A stretch of DNA of 64,000 bases from Hexactinellida sp. DTS-2022 (GCA_028753945.1 JAPNXP010000009.1:4898001-4962000); one strand, 5' to 3'. Positions 1 through 11,743 are shown, counted from the first letter of the stretch. Numbers and translations: made by a program. The notes: generated by a model from the letters alone, not told the origin.

Positions 1-846
1 GTCCGAGTTTTTGGGTTTGATGCCAGATGCGTTGCGTAAAATGAAACCAACAGCCTTTGATATTAATATCTGGATAAAGCTCCTTCATTACATTTCTTGG
101 AGCGATTTCCCAGTCTGACATACATGACATAGGATTGAACTGTGGTACAAGATTGCGAATACTTTCCATAATGCATTTGTATAGCCCTTGTTCTTTTCCT
201 GTCAAAAGACAATGGATTGCAGGTAAGGAGTGCCTTTCAACTCTTACAAAAATGGTCCACAGTTGATAAAATTGCTTTGGAACACAGTAAAAAGTTCCAT
301 CGAACTGAATATCAGGTGCCTGTGATACTAAATCCATCATTTTATCAGAGAAGAATATGAGAGCTGTTTGGTCATTAATTGTAACTTTACTTTTATGGAA
401 CTTTCCAAAGGTGGTAGTCGGTAATAACAGAGATAATTCTGTAGCGTTTGAAGGTATTTTCGGCTCTAAACTCTTTCTTGAGCGATACATTGAAGATTCG
501 ATTTGAGGGAATGATACCTCTGTTGCAAAAGAATCCTCTCTAGTCGTATCATCGAATATTTTTCGAAGAGGATCCTGTGAGGTACGTGCCTTGGTTTTGC
601 ATTTCTTCTTTAGGTCAAAGGTTTCTGAATGGTAGTTCATGATTTCGTGGTTATGTACGTTGCCTGGGGTAATCAAATCCCTGTCCCTATCCACTTTAGC
701 CGTTGCTTTACATCCATCTCTGAATAGCGCACATTTGAGGTACCGACTGATTTAACTGTATATTTCCGTTTAAGATACTTATGACCATCTGCTGTAGTGA
801 GAATATGCCCACTCATGCGTCTATAATTGTCTGTTTTGTATTCCAT
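1..846 (-). pseudogene. FLYWCH-MULE transposase, N-terminal part, cut by window edge
   Basis: Reading the minus strand from the ATG at 846 gives a protein start (MEYKTDNYRRMSGHILTTA) that aligns well with the FLYWCH start of the MULE at 28357. The frame breaks near 740, where a one-base indel separates it from the rest of the zinc finger (YLKCALFRDGCKATA, then NVHNHE). After that the frame stays open to base 1 and contains the MULE core: QFDGTFYCVP (first catalytic Asp), MSDWEIAPRN (second Asp) and GCWFHFTQRIW. The catalytic Glu and any RING finger lie outside the window. FLYWCH fingers bind DNA and the DDE core cuts and joins DNA. The single indel suggests a fairly young but probably inactive copy. 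Confidence 0.85.
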
Positions 847-1037
847 TTTCCGAATTTCTTTTGGGTATGCACATTGTGTTCTACTTTATAGGAATCTATG
901 GGGTGTTGATATTTCACAGTTTTTAAATCGCACACGCAAAATCAGGAACAATTATGTGAACCTAACGATATAATTATGTGAAACCTAACGATATAATTAT
1001 GTGAAACCTAAAGCTCACTAACAACAGTATAGGGAGT

Positions 1038-1345
1038 AGAACTTATGCGAGTAGAACTTATGCCAACTCTCTAAATCTCGAGTAGAACTAATGCCAACTC
1101 TCTAAATCTCGAGTAGAACTAATGCCAAATCTCCAATTTTTGAGTAGAACTTATGCCAACTCTCTAAATCTCGAGTAGAACTAATGCCAACTCTCTAAAT
1201 CTCGAGTAGAACTAATGCCAAATCTCCAATTTTTGAGTAGAACTAATGCCAACTCTCTAAATCTCGAGTAGAACTAATGCCAACTCTTCAAATTCGCACT
1301 AATGACAACTCTAGAAATTCGCACTAATGCAGCGCCCCCTTATTA
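1038..1345. repeat. Subterminal tandem array and end of the first MULE
   Basis: About nine copies of a 30-31 bp unit containing GAGTAGAACTAATGCCAACT sit between the MULE start and base 1320. The run closes with CACTAATGCAGCGCCCCC. The MULE at 25530-28833 also ends in TAATGCAGCGCTCCC, so this is taken as the outer end of the edge MULE. At 954-1012 three shorter units of AATTATGTGAAACCTAACGA precede it. Confidence 0.75.
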
Positions 1346-1510
1346 ATCACCCATAATGTATTAAATTAGACTATTATGTATTAATACAATTGAGTAATAT
1401 ATGTTTTGATAGATTTTCTAGATAACTTTATTTATATTCTATTTCTCCTTTATTTGCGATCTTTCTAACATTCCTGTTATCTAAATTTTGCTAGCTGCTA
1501 ATATTTTCGA

Positions 1511-2419
1511 ATGCCGAACAATTGTTCTGCCCCAGGCTGCAGGAGCAATCACGACCCTAATGACAGAATTCCAGTTTTCAAGATGCCACTTGAGCCAGAT
1601 GAACTGAAACACGCTTGGCTGCGAGCTCTACACAGAGAAGATGTTGATGAGCTGAAAGTCGTGTATGTATGCTCGAAGCATTTTAGAGAGGAAGATATCG
1701 AATATATGCATAGAGTCCCGAATGGAGACGGGAGTTATCGAGAGATGCCAAGAAGTCGTCCTAAGCTGAAAGAGGGAGCAGTGCCAGCTATACTACCAGG
1801 ATGTCCACTATATTATTTATCTCACTCTACCAACAAACGCAGCCGTCTCTCTCGAGAATGCAAGGATGACGAGCTCCTCAATCAAGCGGTGACACTTAGT
1901 CTCAAGTCAGAAGTTGAAGAAAATGAAAGATTTAAGATCCAAAGTTTCCAGGAGTTACAAGATAAGTTACCTTTTCTCTCTATACATAAAACGTGGTCCT
2001 TATGGTATCCTGATGAATTTACTTTAATTATTATGCGTCCTGGTTTTCATAATCGTAAAATTGAAGTTGATACGTACTTGTCAGTCGAATTTGATTTATC
2101 CGTAAAAGCTTATTTTAAAGGTGAAATGTTTTCAATTTCTCAAGTAACTTTGAGTGATATTCGACAACTTGTATCTATCCTTGATGAAATTTCCATTCCA
2201 CCACCTTCTATAGACACTGAAACTTTTCCCACTAGTTCTAATAATGCATCTCATATCGCTTCCGCAGAACGTCACCTCCAACAAATTATTGATAATATGC
2301 ATGAAACCAAATCCGATGACGAACTGATTCCTTATCCAGAGGTTTCTAGACTGCAATTTATTATTTGCCAACTTCAAAACAGTCATGTCCCGAAAATAGG
2401 CGGAGATATAACGTATTAA
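1511..2419 (+). CDS. P-superfamily transposase, THAP and N-terminal half
   Basis: The 302-residue reading frame begins with a THAP zinc finger, a C2CH DNA-binding domain: C5 and C10 (NCSAPGCRSNH), an AWLRAL tryptophan segment, then VCSKHF with the second Cys/His pair near residues 54-57. Residues from about 120 on resemble the region between the THAP finger and the catalytic core of P transposases (FQELQDKLPFLSIHKTWSLW, then YFKGEMFSISQ). The frame stops at 2419, but the same protein continues in the +1-shifted frame from about 2395 (RRRYNVLTQILSL). A small indel near 2390-2405 therefore splits one gene. An intron is unlikely, because the two frames meet without a gap. Confidence 0.85.
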   Translation: MPNNCSAPGCRSNHDPNDRIPVFKMPLEPDELKHAWLRALHREDVDELKVVYVCSKHFREEDIEYMHRVPNGDGSYREMPRSRPKLKEGAVPAILPGCPLYYLSHSTNKRSRLSRECKDDELLNQAVTLSLKSEVEENERFKIQSFQELQDKLPFLSIHKTWSLWYPDEFTLIIMRPGFHNRKIEVDTYLSVEFDLSVKAYFKGEMFSISQVTLSDIRQLVSILDEISIPPPSIDTETFPTSSNNASHIASAERHLQQIIDNMHETKSDDELIPYPEVSRLQFIICQLQNSHVPKIGGDITY

Positions 2420-4353
2420 CCCAAATTTTATCTCTGAAAACACATCTCATTTCACCTGTATCATACCAGTATCTTCAGAGTATGTCCTGTCTATCTCTTC
2501 CGCACCCCAGTACATTACAAAAGTTGTATTCATCCTTTGGTATTGAAAACAAGTTCTTTACATTCCTTAAACAAGCCACACAATCTTTCTCTCTGGAACA
2601 AAGACATGTTATTTTTCAAATGGATGAGATTCATGTCAAATCCGATATTTCATATAAAGGGGGTAAAATACTTTGTTCTAACCTTGATCCAGGTAATCTT
2701 ACAAAGAATGTTTTCGTGATTATGGTCTCCAGCTTGTATAAGAAATGGTCTTCTATTGTTCGTCTTTTGCCATGTGCTTCTGTAACAGCTGAAAATATAT
2801 TCGAGACTATCAAATCTTGTATTCGTGATGTCGAGGAATGTGGCTTATTCGTTCAAATCATCTCTACCGACAACTATCCTCTTAATGTCAAACTTTATAA
2901 ATTGTTTTCCCCTATTGGCAAACTGGATGCAAAAGTACCACATCCTTGTGATATCAATAGAAATCTTTTCCTCACGTTTGACTTTGTACATATTCTTAAA
3001 AGTGTTCGAAATAATTGGTTAAATCAGCAATCTGATGGTAAACTGTTTTCTTATCCGGATTTGAATTGTATTTCTATTGACCAGTGTACCTATCCATTAA
3101 AAATATGTCATGCTTCTTTCCGTGACATCCGTATGCTATATAACTCCGATAGAGATAGCTTGGCAAAACTCGCTCCGCGTTTGACAGCTAAATCTTGTTA
3201 CCCATCCAGCCTTGAACGTCAGAATGTTAAGTTGGTTTTGAAAGTAGTTCATGAATCCACCATTGCTGGTTTAGCCATACAGAATGAACAACGATCTCCA
3301 GCATTTAAATCCAACACTTCTGACTTTGTTGGGATTCTCTTATCTCTTTGGAAAATCTTCAACGTTAACATGCCCTATATACATGTTCGTTTGAATGATC
3401 CTATGTCTAAACCTCTAACATTTAATGATGAGCGATTTATCTTTCTGACACGAATTGTTTATTGGTTAGATGCTTGGCAGTCACTGCCCGAGAAAGGTGG
3501 TAAATTGAGCAAACAGACATTTACAAGCTTAAAACATGCATGTCTTGTGTTACCCCAGATAACAAATTTTCTAACAGAGACCTATGGTTATTCCTACTTA
3601 TTAACATCATTCTTACAGACAGACCCATTAGAACACCATTTTGGGCTGTATAGTATGATGTCAGGAACAAATTACCATGTTTCCTATCTGCAAATCTTAG
3701 AATCAGAGCGCCGTCTTAAAGTATCTAACATCCTAAGGATGTTTTCCAGTCAAAATGCTTCTAGCACATCTTCTTTTCAAGAGTTCATTCACTCTTTTTC
3801 ATCTTTGGAAGGTGCAGATTCTAATAACGATTTTGACTTAGATCCATTCTTGCATGCAATTTCAGATCTTTCTGCTATTGAGTGTAATATACAGGTACTT
3901 CAATCCTTAACCTTTATTGCTGGCTACTCAGTACACCAATACTTAAAACATAGTCAGCCTTGTCGTATTTGTCGGGATATCTTAACTTTTGATAGGGATC
4001 TACTTGTCGATGAACCCTCTACTCTATCTCAATTCAAACTAATAGAACTCTCCGATCGCGGAGGATTGAAATACCCATCTGAGGTAGTCCTAGAATCCAT
4101 TGTTACTGCTTGGAAGATCCTAATCTGCATTGAAAATGATAGCGACCTCATGCCGGCGTTTGTCAAAGGTCCATCAAGGAAAATCATAGTTAATCTAACC
4201 TTGAATGTAATTTTAGAAGCCGATTATTGCCAATCGTGGAGAAAGGAATGTCCATCTTGTACTGTAAGTGGTTTCTATATTCTTCAGAAGCTTATATTTG
4301 TAGCTGGGAATTGTTTTTTAGCTAATATGGTAAATATTACAACTCAATGGTAA
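2365..4353 (+). CDS. P-superfamily transposase, catalytic half
   Basis: This 662-residue frame continues the THAP-bearing frame after an overlap of 55 bases. It carries P/THAP9 landmarks in order: LPHPSTLQKLYSSFG, the acidic catalytic segment HVIFQMDEIHV, TDNYPLNVKLYKLF, the conserved RLTAKSCYPSSLERQNV, DPLEHHFGLYSMMSG, and near the C-terminus AGYSVHQYLKHSQPCRIC with a Cys-rich patch. The true start is not the ATG at 2365. Translation would enter from the upstream frame if the indel were absent. An AATAAA lies at 4661, about 310 bases past the stop. Apart from the one frame break the gene looks open throughout. I could not find convincing terminal inverted repeats, so a domesticated gene is possible but unsupported. 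Confidence 0.87.
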   Translation: MPTSKQSCPENRRRYNVLTQILSLKTHLISPVSYQYLQSMSCLSLPHPSTLQKLYSSFGIENKFFTFLKQATQSFSLEQRHVIFQMDEIHVKSDISYKGGKILCSNLDPGNLTKNVFVIMVSSLYKKWSSIVRLLPCASVTAENIFETIKSCIRDVEECGLFVQIISTDNYPLNVKLYKLFSPIGKLDAKVPHPCDINRNLFLTFDFVHILKSVRNNWLNQQSDGKLFSYPDLNCISIDQCTYPLKICHASFRDIRMLYNSDRDSLAKLAPRLTAKSCYPSSLERQNVKLVLKVVHESTIAGLAIQNEQRSPAFKSNTSDFVGILLSLWKIFNVNMPYIHVRLNDPMSKPLTFNDERFIFLTRIVYWLDAWQSLPEKGGKLSKQTFTSLKHACLVLPQITNFLTETYGYSYLLTSFLQTDPLEHHFGLYSMMSGTNYHVSYLQILESERRLKVSNILRMFSSQNASSTSSFQEFIHSFSSLEGADSNNDFDLDPFLHAISDLSAIECNIQVLQSLTFIAGYSVHQYLKHSQPCRICRDILTFDRDLLVDEPSTLSQFKLIELSDRGGLKYPSEVVLESIVTAWKILICIENDSDLMPAFVKGPSRKIIVNLTLNVILEADYCQSWRKECPSCTVSGFYILQKLIFVAGNCFLANMVNITTQW

Positions 4354-5136
4354 TTTCCAGAGCAACGGAGAAGCGAAAATTAAAAAAATTCACTGACATC
4401 ATGTATTCTTATTACTTTTCTGTGTTTATATTATGCCGTTCCTTTGTTTATGTTTTTTGATTCATGTTTATCTTCATAATAGAATATTAGAGTAGACGAG
4501 TACAAAGTAGACGAGTTGGAGAGGGAAGCTGATATTGGAAAGATGTTATATAGAAATTCAATGAAAAACCTACGTCCTGATATAGAGTTTATATTACTTT
4601 TTGTGAATTTATTTGAATACAGTATTGTTGTGTAATATGTTATCCTTATTTGTATTGTTAAATAAAGTATCAATTCTCAATGGTAGTGTTAATATAAAGT
4701 AAGGGGGGGTGGTAAACTGAAATATCAGTGTCTAAGATATTTACTACACCCTGAATCAATGCTGGCATTACATAGTTGGTTTATTTAATAATACTTGGAA
4801 TTTAACATGTATATCGGCTAACGCATCCCTGGTCCAAAATCCACAAGTTACTCTTAGGCATTATGTATTGTAGCTATGACCTGCCCAAAATTTGATTTTT
4901 CTTGCGAATTAAGAAACTTCTTGAAGATCCAGTAATAAAAAAGTACATTAGGCTTCGGTGATTCAGAAATCAAGTAAACCTCCCATGGTAAGACAAATGC
5001 TTCTATAACAGAATTAATTGGCTATTTGACTGTTTCTCGATCGATCATCTGGATAATTTTCTATTTGAGTCTGAAGGATCTTCAATTTTTGGGATATGCT
5101 AGAAGTGCAAGACAAGTGTGTCATCTACAAGAATGG
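4354..5136. other. Non-coding stretch after the P-like gene
   Basis: AT-rich sequence with a poly(A) signal at 4661 and a short G run near 4706-4712. No reading frame with recognisable content was seen on either strand. Confidence 0.5.
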
Positions 5137-5139
5137 GTA

Positions 5140-5273
5140 CAACTATAGTATTGTACCGGAATTAGATTTTCATATTGAAAGACTCGGTCTTTTTTGTTGT
5201 GTATTATGGCTCATTAATTAATTAAGAAAGACTCGTCTTTATAAAGTGTGTGTCCGGTACAATACTATAGTTG
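5140..5273. mobile_element. Short TIR element, TA target site
   Basis: GTACAACTATAGTATTGTAC at 5137 is mirrored by GTACAATACTATAGTTGTAC ending at 5276. If TA (5138-5139 and 5274-5275) is the target duplication, the element is 134 bp and starts CAACTATAG. That fits a Tc1/mariner-type MITE. Confidence 0.7.
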
Positions 5274-5275
5274 TA

Positions 5276-5930
5276 CAGCATTTGCAATTTATTCTAAGGG
5301 AAAATGTAAAAATATACACATTTTTTAATATTGAAACTTTAGAACATATTTTGTAATTGACGGAAATTCTACTAATCAATTATCAAGAATCCTACTAGAA
5401 TAATTTATAATAAACAGATTTTATAACCAAAAGTTAATGCTAGGCACACTCAATGACATAACAATCATTTTCTATTTTTTAACCGACAAATTTAATTTAG
5501 TACCAACGCCTGCGGAAGGATCATATATCACCCAAACATTTGGTTAGGACACTTTCTGATAATATTTTTGAAATTGTCAAGATTTTAAGCCTGCGGACTA
5601 TGTATTTTACCCGAATTTAGGAGGGTGGGCAAGTGCATTGGCAATAACTAACATTCGAAACCAAATTCGGGGTATTAGGACTGTTGCATAATATTTTGAG
5701 ACGTTACTATTAGCAAACCATGGAAGTGCTATTAGAAATTATACTGTGATATTATGAGACTCGTGAGATTTTGAGAAGCGTGAGATTTTGAGACACTACT
5801 ATAAAAGTAATTTTCAACTTAAAGCAGATAGATTCTTTTTAGTTGATAACATTGTGTCATTGTGTTCATAAGATTGTTACTGTTAAATACAAGATATTAA
5901 TACTGAGAACTTTACATAGTGGGGCAGCAT
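5276..5930. other. Unassigned AT-rich sequence
   Basis: No coding content or clear repeat structure was recognised. Confidence 0.4.
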
Positions 5931-6180
5931 AATAGCCATATTGGAGTGAATTCTTCAATTTTTGATATAAGCATGAAAATTGGCACAGACATAGATAAAG
6001 ATATTATAAAAAGAAATGGATATGGAGGCTTCACGAAATTTTAATATTTTCAAGATGGCGTCCAAAAATTGTCGGAAAGTGTAGGACAAAAGCAATCTCT
6101 CGCGATTACTTGTTAATGACCTCGTAGAGTGTTTATATGCGCATAGTTATTCTCAAATTACATGTGTTACATTCCAGCGT
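5920..6180. repeat. Dispersed repeat, copy 1
   Basis: From GTGGGGCAGCATAATAGC to CCAGCGTTGTCAA this matches 62578-62900 in the same orientation with scattered substitutions. It has no coding potential that I can see. The class is unknown. Confidence 0.75.
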
Positions 6181-7310
6181 TGTCAAGGAATGTCATCCCT
6201 CCCAACTATGGTCATGTGACCCCTATAATGAATGGAAATCTTATGCTGATTACGAATATCAGTATTAAACATTTGTTAAACTCCAATTGACAAAGTTAAT
6301 TTGCTTTGTATACATATATGTACTACAGTATAACTCGGTTAGTACGTACTTCGGCTTAGTAAGTACTAATTATTTAAACCATTTAGTTAATAGAAATATA
6401 TCTCAATATAATGTAAAGCCAGTAAGTACTGTATATATCAAATACGTAATCACTTTTCGTGTCTACAATTTCGGTTATTTTGCCCTAGTCTATTTGCACG
6501 TTCATGATAACAAATTGGTATCAACCGGTGTCATCGGTATTCCCCGGATGAAATCTGCTTTTTCTATGGCTACAATCCATACAGATGGAAACTATGTTAC
6601 CGCCTATGAAGCTCTAAAACGTGATTCTAAAAATATCTCAATACTTCAATTAAAACAAAGGCTTCAATCAATTTCACAGTTCTAGTTGCTCAATTTATTC
6701 TTCATATCTTGGGGATTTGTGAAAATTATGCCTAAGCTCTGGATTCATAATCAATTTATTTTACTAACTTCAGTAATGCCTATATACAACTAGTTTAGGT
6801 TCTAACTAAATTTGTTAGATAGCTCACTAATCAATTCAGATATCTGCCTGGGGTTTTATTGTATTTTACCAAATTTCCCTGAAATACCATGGATTTATTC
6901 TCTAATCCAAATTTAAACAAGCACCGCTGGGTGTAAAATTTGAAATTTAGGATTCGTAGTGGTCGATATGTTTAAAAACACTAAGAATCCCCGGATTAAA
7001 ATGGATCATTGATATGACTGGAAAGTAAGAGCTAAGCTCTAGCTACGGCGTTAGCGCGGTGCCACTGGTGGGGCACAGCCTGCCTCAGGTGGGAAACAGG
7101 CTATCTCAGATGGCACACTAACAATAATTTAAGTCTGTACCCCACCTCAGGTGGGGTATGAGGTGGGGCACGCTCAAATTCAGGTGGGCAACTGGCCCCA
7201 CCCTCCCGCCGCCCCTGTCTATACATAAAAGTTCGAGCTTCAGAAAACTTTACTTAGTATCCTAGGTGCACACTGAGTAGAAACTCAGGATGTAAAGGAT
7301 TTTTGAAAAT
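6181..7310. other. Non-coding with one unassigned ORF and a GC-rich patch
   Basis: At 6287-6685 a 132-codon frame begins inside a pogo-like end (ACAGTATAACTCGGTTAGTA). It has no recognisable domain and is probably chance. 7040-7215 is an unusually GC-rich patch with repeated CAGGTGGG and CCCCACCTC. A short stretch at 6990-7035 (GGATCATTGATATGACTGG) resembles the starts of the repeats at 31640 and 44880. Confidence 0.45.
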
Positions 7311-7324
7311 AGAGCATGCATCAA

Positions 7325-7858
7325 ATACATACGTTGATTACAACTCAAGAGCAATGACCATGATGAAACTGTCTATAAAAAGGGCGAGTCACTATTGAGG
7401 AATAAATTAAAACGAGCTGCTGATTCTTCGTCGGATAGACTGCGAGAAGTTGAGTAACGGATCACATCACTGGTTCATATGCAATCATATTTGCATTTGA
7501 TTTCATGCTACAGAAGAAGAAAGATGTTGAACAAATCCAATTTGATGGATCGTTCTATACAGTACCGGCGATTTCTATCAACTCTTTACAATATTCATAA
7601 CGTTTCATGGACAATGTATTCCAACTATGCACATTTTGATGCAGAATAAAAGTGAGGATCTATACACACTTGTTGTACTAAGCTACGTGAGGAAATTCCT
7701 GATTTTTCTCCTAAATTGCTGTCAGTGATTTCGAAAAAGCACCTAGAAATGTATTCACACATTTTTTCCCTGGAATGAAAGTATTTTGGGTGTTGGTTCC
7801 ATTTAACTGCAGGCCATCAGGAAGAAAACACAATCCTTAGGCCTAGGAAAATTATATA
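7325..7858 (+). pseudogene. FLYWCH-MULE transposase relic
   Basis: Across several frameshifts and stops the plus strand reads NHDETVYKKGESLLRNK (region after the FLYWCH finger), EQIQFDGSFYTVP (first Asp), a segment like IPDFSPKIAVSDFEKAPRN (second Asp) and AIRKKTQSLGLG. These line up in order with the protein encoded at 25960-27207. The finger and C-terminal half are missing. Sequence continues directly into the hairpin satellite at about 7860. Confidence 0.8.
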
Positions 7859-7990
7859 AAAATAATGAATGAATGGCATTAAACTCAAGTTGGTTTATGA
7901 TAGAAAAAACTCAAATTTATCTAGCTTTCCTTGTGACTCGGACCAATTAACAAATGGTTCTTGACACCTTGATGAGTTGATGACTTGGCG

Positions 7991-8100
7991 AAGATTGCAG
8001 CAGTGCCGACACGTTCCTTTGGTGGCACTATATTTTGGTGGAGGTTTATTGATAGTGTCTGCAAAGGAACATGCTGTCGGCACAGCTGCAATTTGGGATT
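7991..8100. repeat. Satellite hairpin H1 inside a 390-bp palindrome
   Basis: GTGCCGACACGTTCCTTTGG pairs with AAAGGAACATGCTGTCGGCAC around a short loop. Here the pairing extends outward to about 7863 and 8247: TGACTTGGCG at 7981 faces CGCCAAGTCA at 8107, and GGACCAATTAACAAATGG faces CCATTTGTTAATTGGTCC. Confidence 0.85.
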
Positions 8101-9427
8101 TTTTTTTCGCCAAGTCATCAACGCATCAAGGTGTAAAGAACCATTTGTTAATTGGTCCGAGTCACAAGGAAAGGAGATAAATTTGAAGTTTGTTTATATC
8201 ATATACCAACTTGAGTTTAATGCCATTCATCAATACTATCAAAACACAAACCTATGTATATACAGTATATATATACTAGCGGTGTTAAAATATTTCAGAA
8301 AGGTGTTTCAGAAGGCAATGACCCTCAAGAGTGGTGGAAGTTTAGTTTTAGCTCACTTCATTTCAAAGATATTCAAGTTTCAGTAGAAAATAATAAGTGA
8401 GGAGCCAGCATTTTTTATGCTTGTTGGGTGATCACCAAAACCAACCAACACATTCGAAACATATAAATCACAAAATTGTAAACACATTTCTTTGACGATG
8501 TCATCTCACCTCAAGGTATCATGACCCATTTGTAGAGGTGTTACGTGGTATAAGGATCAATTGATAAATTGGAAGTTTGTTTCTATCTAATATGATTTCT
8601 GAGATTAATGAAATTTAGATAATTAGTATAAATATTAAATTAATTAATTAATAATAATTTAACACCATTATTATGTACAGCAAAATACATTAAGTTCAAA
8701 TATTTGCACTTATTATTAATCTAAATTGAATTTCACTATAATATTTGAACTCGATAACCCCAATAATCTAATTCGAACCGTCTCGAAAACTTGAATTAAT
8801 TATGTCAGTGTATCCATAGGCGTCGTATATACAAAGGTCAATTCTTCGGGCCGGCCGGAAATTCCTGGTAATCCGGGTAAACTCCGGGTATAGTATTAGT
8901 AGCATAGGGGCAACCCTACCGAGCCGCCCGGACATCCGGGCGGGTTACGACTCTTATGAGTGTATCCATTGTGCATGAATATTCTCGCAGAAGTAAATAT
9001 AATCACATAATCTGTCGTTGTTATGGAATGCAAAATCTTAGTTTTCAATTAGAAAATAGAAGCCTACTCGATCTCACAAGAGGAATCAATATAATTATCA
9101 TTATTTTAAAAATGAATTTGATTTAAACTTTCAATTGAACTGAAGAGTTAGCAAACAAAGGAAATTTGCAACTAAATTGGGGCGCAAACGAAACCCAATT
9201 TGTAAATTCGTGCACTGTGAAAAGGTGTAGAATTTAATTCTATATCGAATGCATATAAATGGAATATTCGAGAACTATTTATTGTTCCTGTTTTAATATT
9301 AAACGGATGCAAAAATGTGTCCAAAAAAATGTAATCAAAAATCGTGTGCCCAGGTGCACATCTGTAACCCATGAGACACATATCCAGAAAATTTGGGCTC
9401 TTAGTTAATAATACTCTGTTCTGTGAA

Positions 9428-9541
9428 ATTCCAGCATGTGCAGACGCATGTTCCTTTGGTGGCACTATATTTTGATGGTGGTTTATTGATAGTGCCTCCA
9501 AAGGAACATGCTGTCGGAACAGGCTGCAATTTTGGATTTTT
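9428..9541. repeat. Satellite hairpin H2
   Basis: Same hairpin as at 7991, with CAGACGCATGTTCCTTTGG facing AAAGGAACATGCTGTCGG. The unit continues rightward with the GTGTTAAATTATTTCAGAAA segment. Confidence 0.8.
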
Positions 9542-9965
9542 TAGCCATGTCATCATCACTATGAAGGTGTTAAATTATTTCAGAAAGGTGTTTCAGAAGG
9601 CATCGACCCTTAGAGTGGTGGAAGTTTGCATTTAGTTCACTTCATTTTAGAGATATTCAAGTTTGAGTAGAATATAATAGGTGATGACTCAGCATTTTTT
9701 ATGTAAGTGTCGGGTGATCACCCAACACCAATCAACCCATTCGAATTATAGAATTCACAAAATTGTAAAAAGACATTTTTTTAACGATGTCATCATCACC
9801 TCAAGGTGTCAAGAGCCACTTGTACAGGTGGTACGTGCCATAAGGAGCCAATTGATAAATTGAAAGTTTGTTTCTATCTTATATCATTTCTGAGATTAAT
9901 GAAATTTAGATAATTAGTATAAATATTGAATTATTCTGCTAATAATTTAACACCAATATTATGTA

Positions 9966-10503
9966 TTCTAACCGGCCAAAAGTATTTGAACAGCAATAAT
10001 TGGTATTCCGACATTTGAGGTAATACCAGCATAATAACATTAGTAGATGTTACAAAATGCCTATTCACGTGAAACGATGTGTAAAGAGTAATAAAACAGC
10101 CAAGTTTTCGAATTTACATTCTTATTTAGATGTTAAACTCATTAAATATATAATTAGCTAATTAAATAATTAATTTGTGATCATTAAGATGCAATGTTAA
10201 TATATTAATTCTGATAGCAGATTTGAATTCCACATGGTTAAATTACTCTAAGACTAAGTGCTTAATTTCAAATCAATCAGAATATTTTCTGCTGTGATAC
10301 AGCCACATTTCCATTTGTGCCACTTATGCCACTACGTGAATTTTTCAAAATTGGATGGAAATCATAATATTTTGTTAATATTATCTATCATAATATATTT
10401 ATAGTCATTTCAAAGTAGTTTAGATAGCCGTAAATAAGTTACCGGACGAGTAATATGTGTGTATTAAAATCCCTATCGTTCAAATACTTTTGGCTGGTTA
10501 GTG
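9966..10503. mobile_element. Mariner-like non-autonomous element in the satellite
   Basis: CTAACCGGCCAAAAGTATTT on the left is mirrored by AAATACTTTTGGCTGGTTAG on the right, with TA on both sides (9964-9965, 10504-10505). It interrupts the satellite at a site that reads ATTATGTACAGC in uninterrupted copies. 538 bp, no transposase remnant seen. Confidence 0.82.
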
Positions 10504-11187
10504 TACATCAAAATAAATTAAGTTCAATTATTTGCAATAATTATTAATCTAGATTGAATTTACTATCATATTTGAAATCAGCGCACTCGATAACCCCAAT
10601 AATCTAATCCGAACCGTCTCTACAAGTAAACACTGAGCGAATTAATTATGTCAGTGTATCCATTGTGCAATAATATTCTCGCAGAAGTAAATATAATCAC
10701 ATAATCTGTTGTTGTTATGGAATGTAAAATCTTAGTTTTCAATTAGAAAATAGAAGGCTACTCGATCTCACAAGTGGAATCAATATAATTATCGCAAGTT
10801 TAAACAATAGTGTAAGATTTAACAAGCTTAATCAATATATTTATTACAAGTTGAAACAATGGAAATTGATATGACAGCTTATTGAGGAAATAGAGCAGAT
10901 TGTTACCCCAATTATGGCACAGACCCAGGACCAATTAACATTTGTGAAAAGCCAAAAAGGTGTACAATTTAATTCCCTATCCAAATATGTAAATTTGATC
11001 AAGTTCAGTTGGTAACATTTCATGTAATGAGCCATAATTAGTTTAAATAGGTGTTAAAATTATTTGATCAAAAATAGTAACCCCAGGTGCAAATTAGACG
11101 GTCACTCCGCACCTGCATGTCAAGTTTCAGCACTCAATGTATAAAGATGTGGCCAGGGCATCGTCTACGGAGAAAGAACATAAATAA

Positions 11188-11300
11188 CAAAATTGCAGCC
11201 TGTGCCGAAGCATGTTCCTTTGGTGGCACGATATCTTGATGGTGGTTTATTGATAGTGCCTCCAATGGAACATGCTGTCGGCACCGGCTGCACTTTTATT
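11188..11300. repeat. Satellite hairpin H3
   Basis: AATTGCAGCCTGTGCCGAAG faces CATGCTGTCGGCACCGGCTG. It is followed by the arm CGCCAAGTCATCAACGCC that is also found at 8107 and 40813. Confidence 0.8.
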
Positions 11301-11743
11301 ATATTTTTCGCCAAGTCATCAACGCCTCAAGGTGTCAAGAACCATTTGTTAATTGGTCCGAGTCACAAGGAACGGTAGATAAATTTGAAGTTTGTTTCTA
11401 TCATAAACCATCTTGAGTTTAATGCCATTCATCAATACTATTAAAACACAACTTATGTATATATAAATATACTAGCGCGCTTCGCGGCAGCACACAACCA
11501 CACACCAACCGCTTCTCGGTTGGTGTCTGAAAATTTAATAGAATATGCACATTAATGATGCTGACACGTTGGTCACACCAGATCACCACTATGCTAACTC
11601 ATTATCGCATGATGACATAATCATTAAAATTTCACATTGTTAAATTTGACTATTTAGGCTAGAGGTGCACCGGATAGGAAATTTTGATATCCGGGTAAAA
11701 ATTATCCGGATATCCGGCCGGATACCGGATATAAATGAAATTA

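Larger units (their letters stand above)
7860..11471. repeat. Hairpin satellite, block 1
   Basis: Diverged tandem units of about 1.2 kb. Each unit carries a long hairpin, then a GGGTGATCACCCAACACC-type segment, then AATATTCTCGCAGAAGTAAA, then CCCCAGGTGCACATCTGTAA, leading to the next hairpin. Hairpin starts lie near 7991, 9428 and 11188. The 9428-11188 spacing is 1,760 bp and falls to about 1,220 bp when the mariner-like insertion at 9966-10503 is removed. No protein is encoded. Confidence 0.8.

Noticed and set aside
1340..4760. Terminal inverted repeats for the P-like gene
   Set aside because: Only a weak CCCCCTTA similarity was found between 1335 and 4710. It is too short to support element boundaries.
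6287..6685. 132-codon plus-strand ORF
   Set aside because: No recognisable domain, composition like surrounding AT-rich DNA, and it starts in a transposon-end-like sequence.
7921..8386. Several overlapping ORFs over the satellite hairpin, also at 9172-9635, 11193, 32779, 36690 and 40278-41106
   Set aside because: Different frames read the same inverted repeat on both strands. No codon constraint or domain is apparent.
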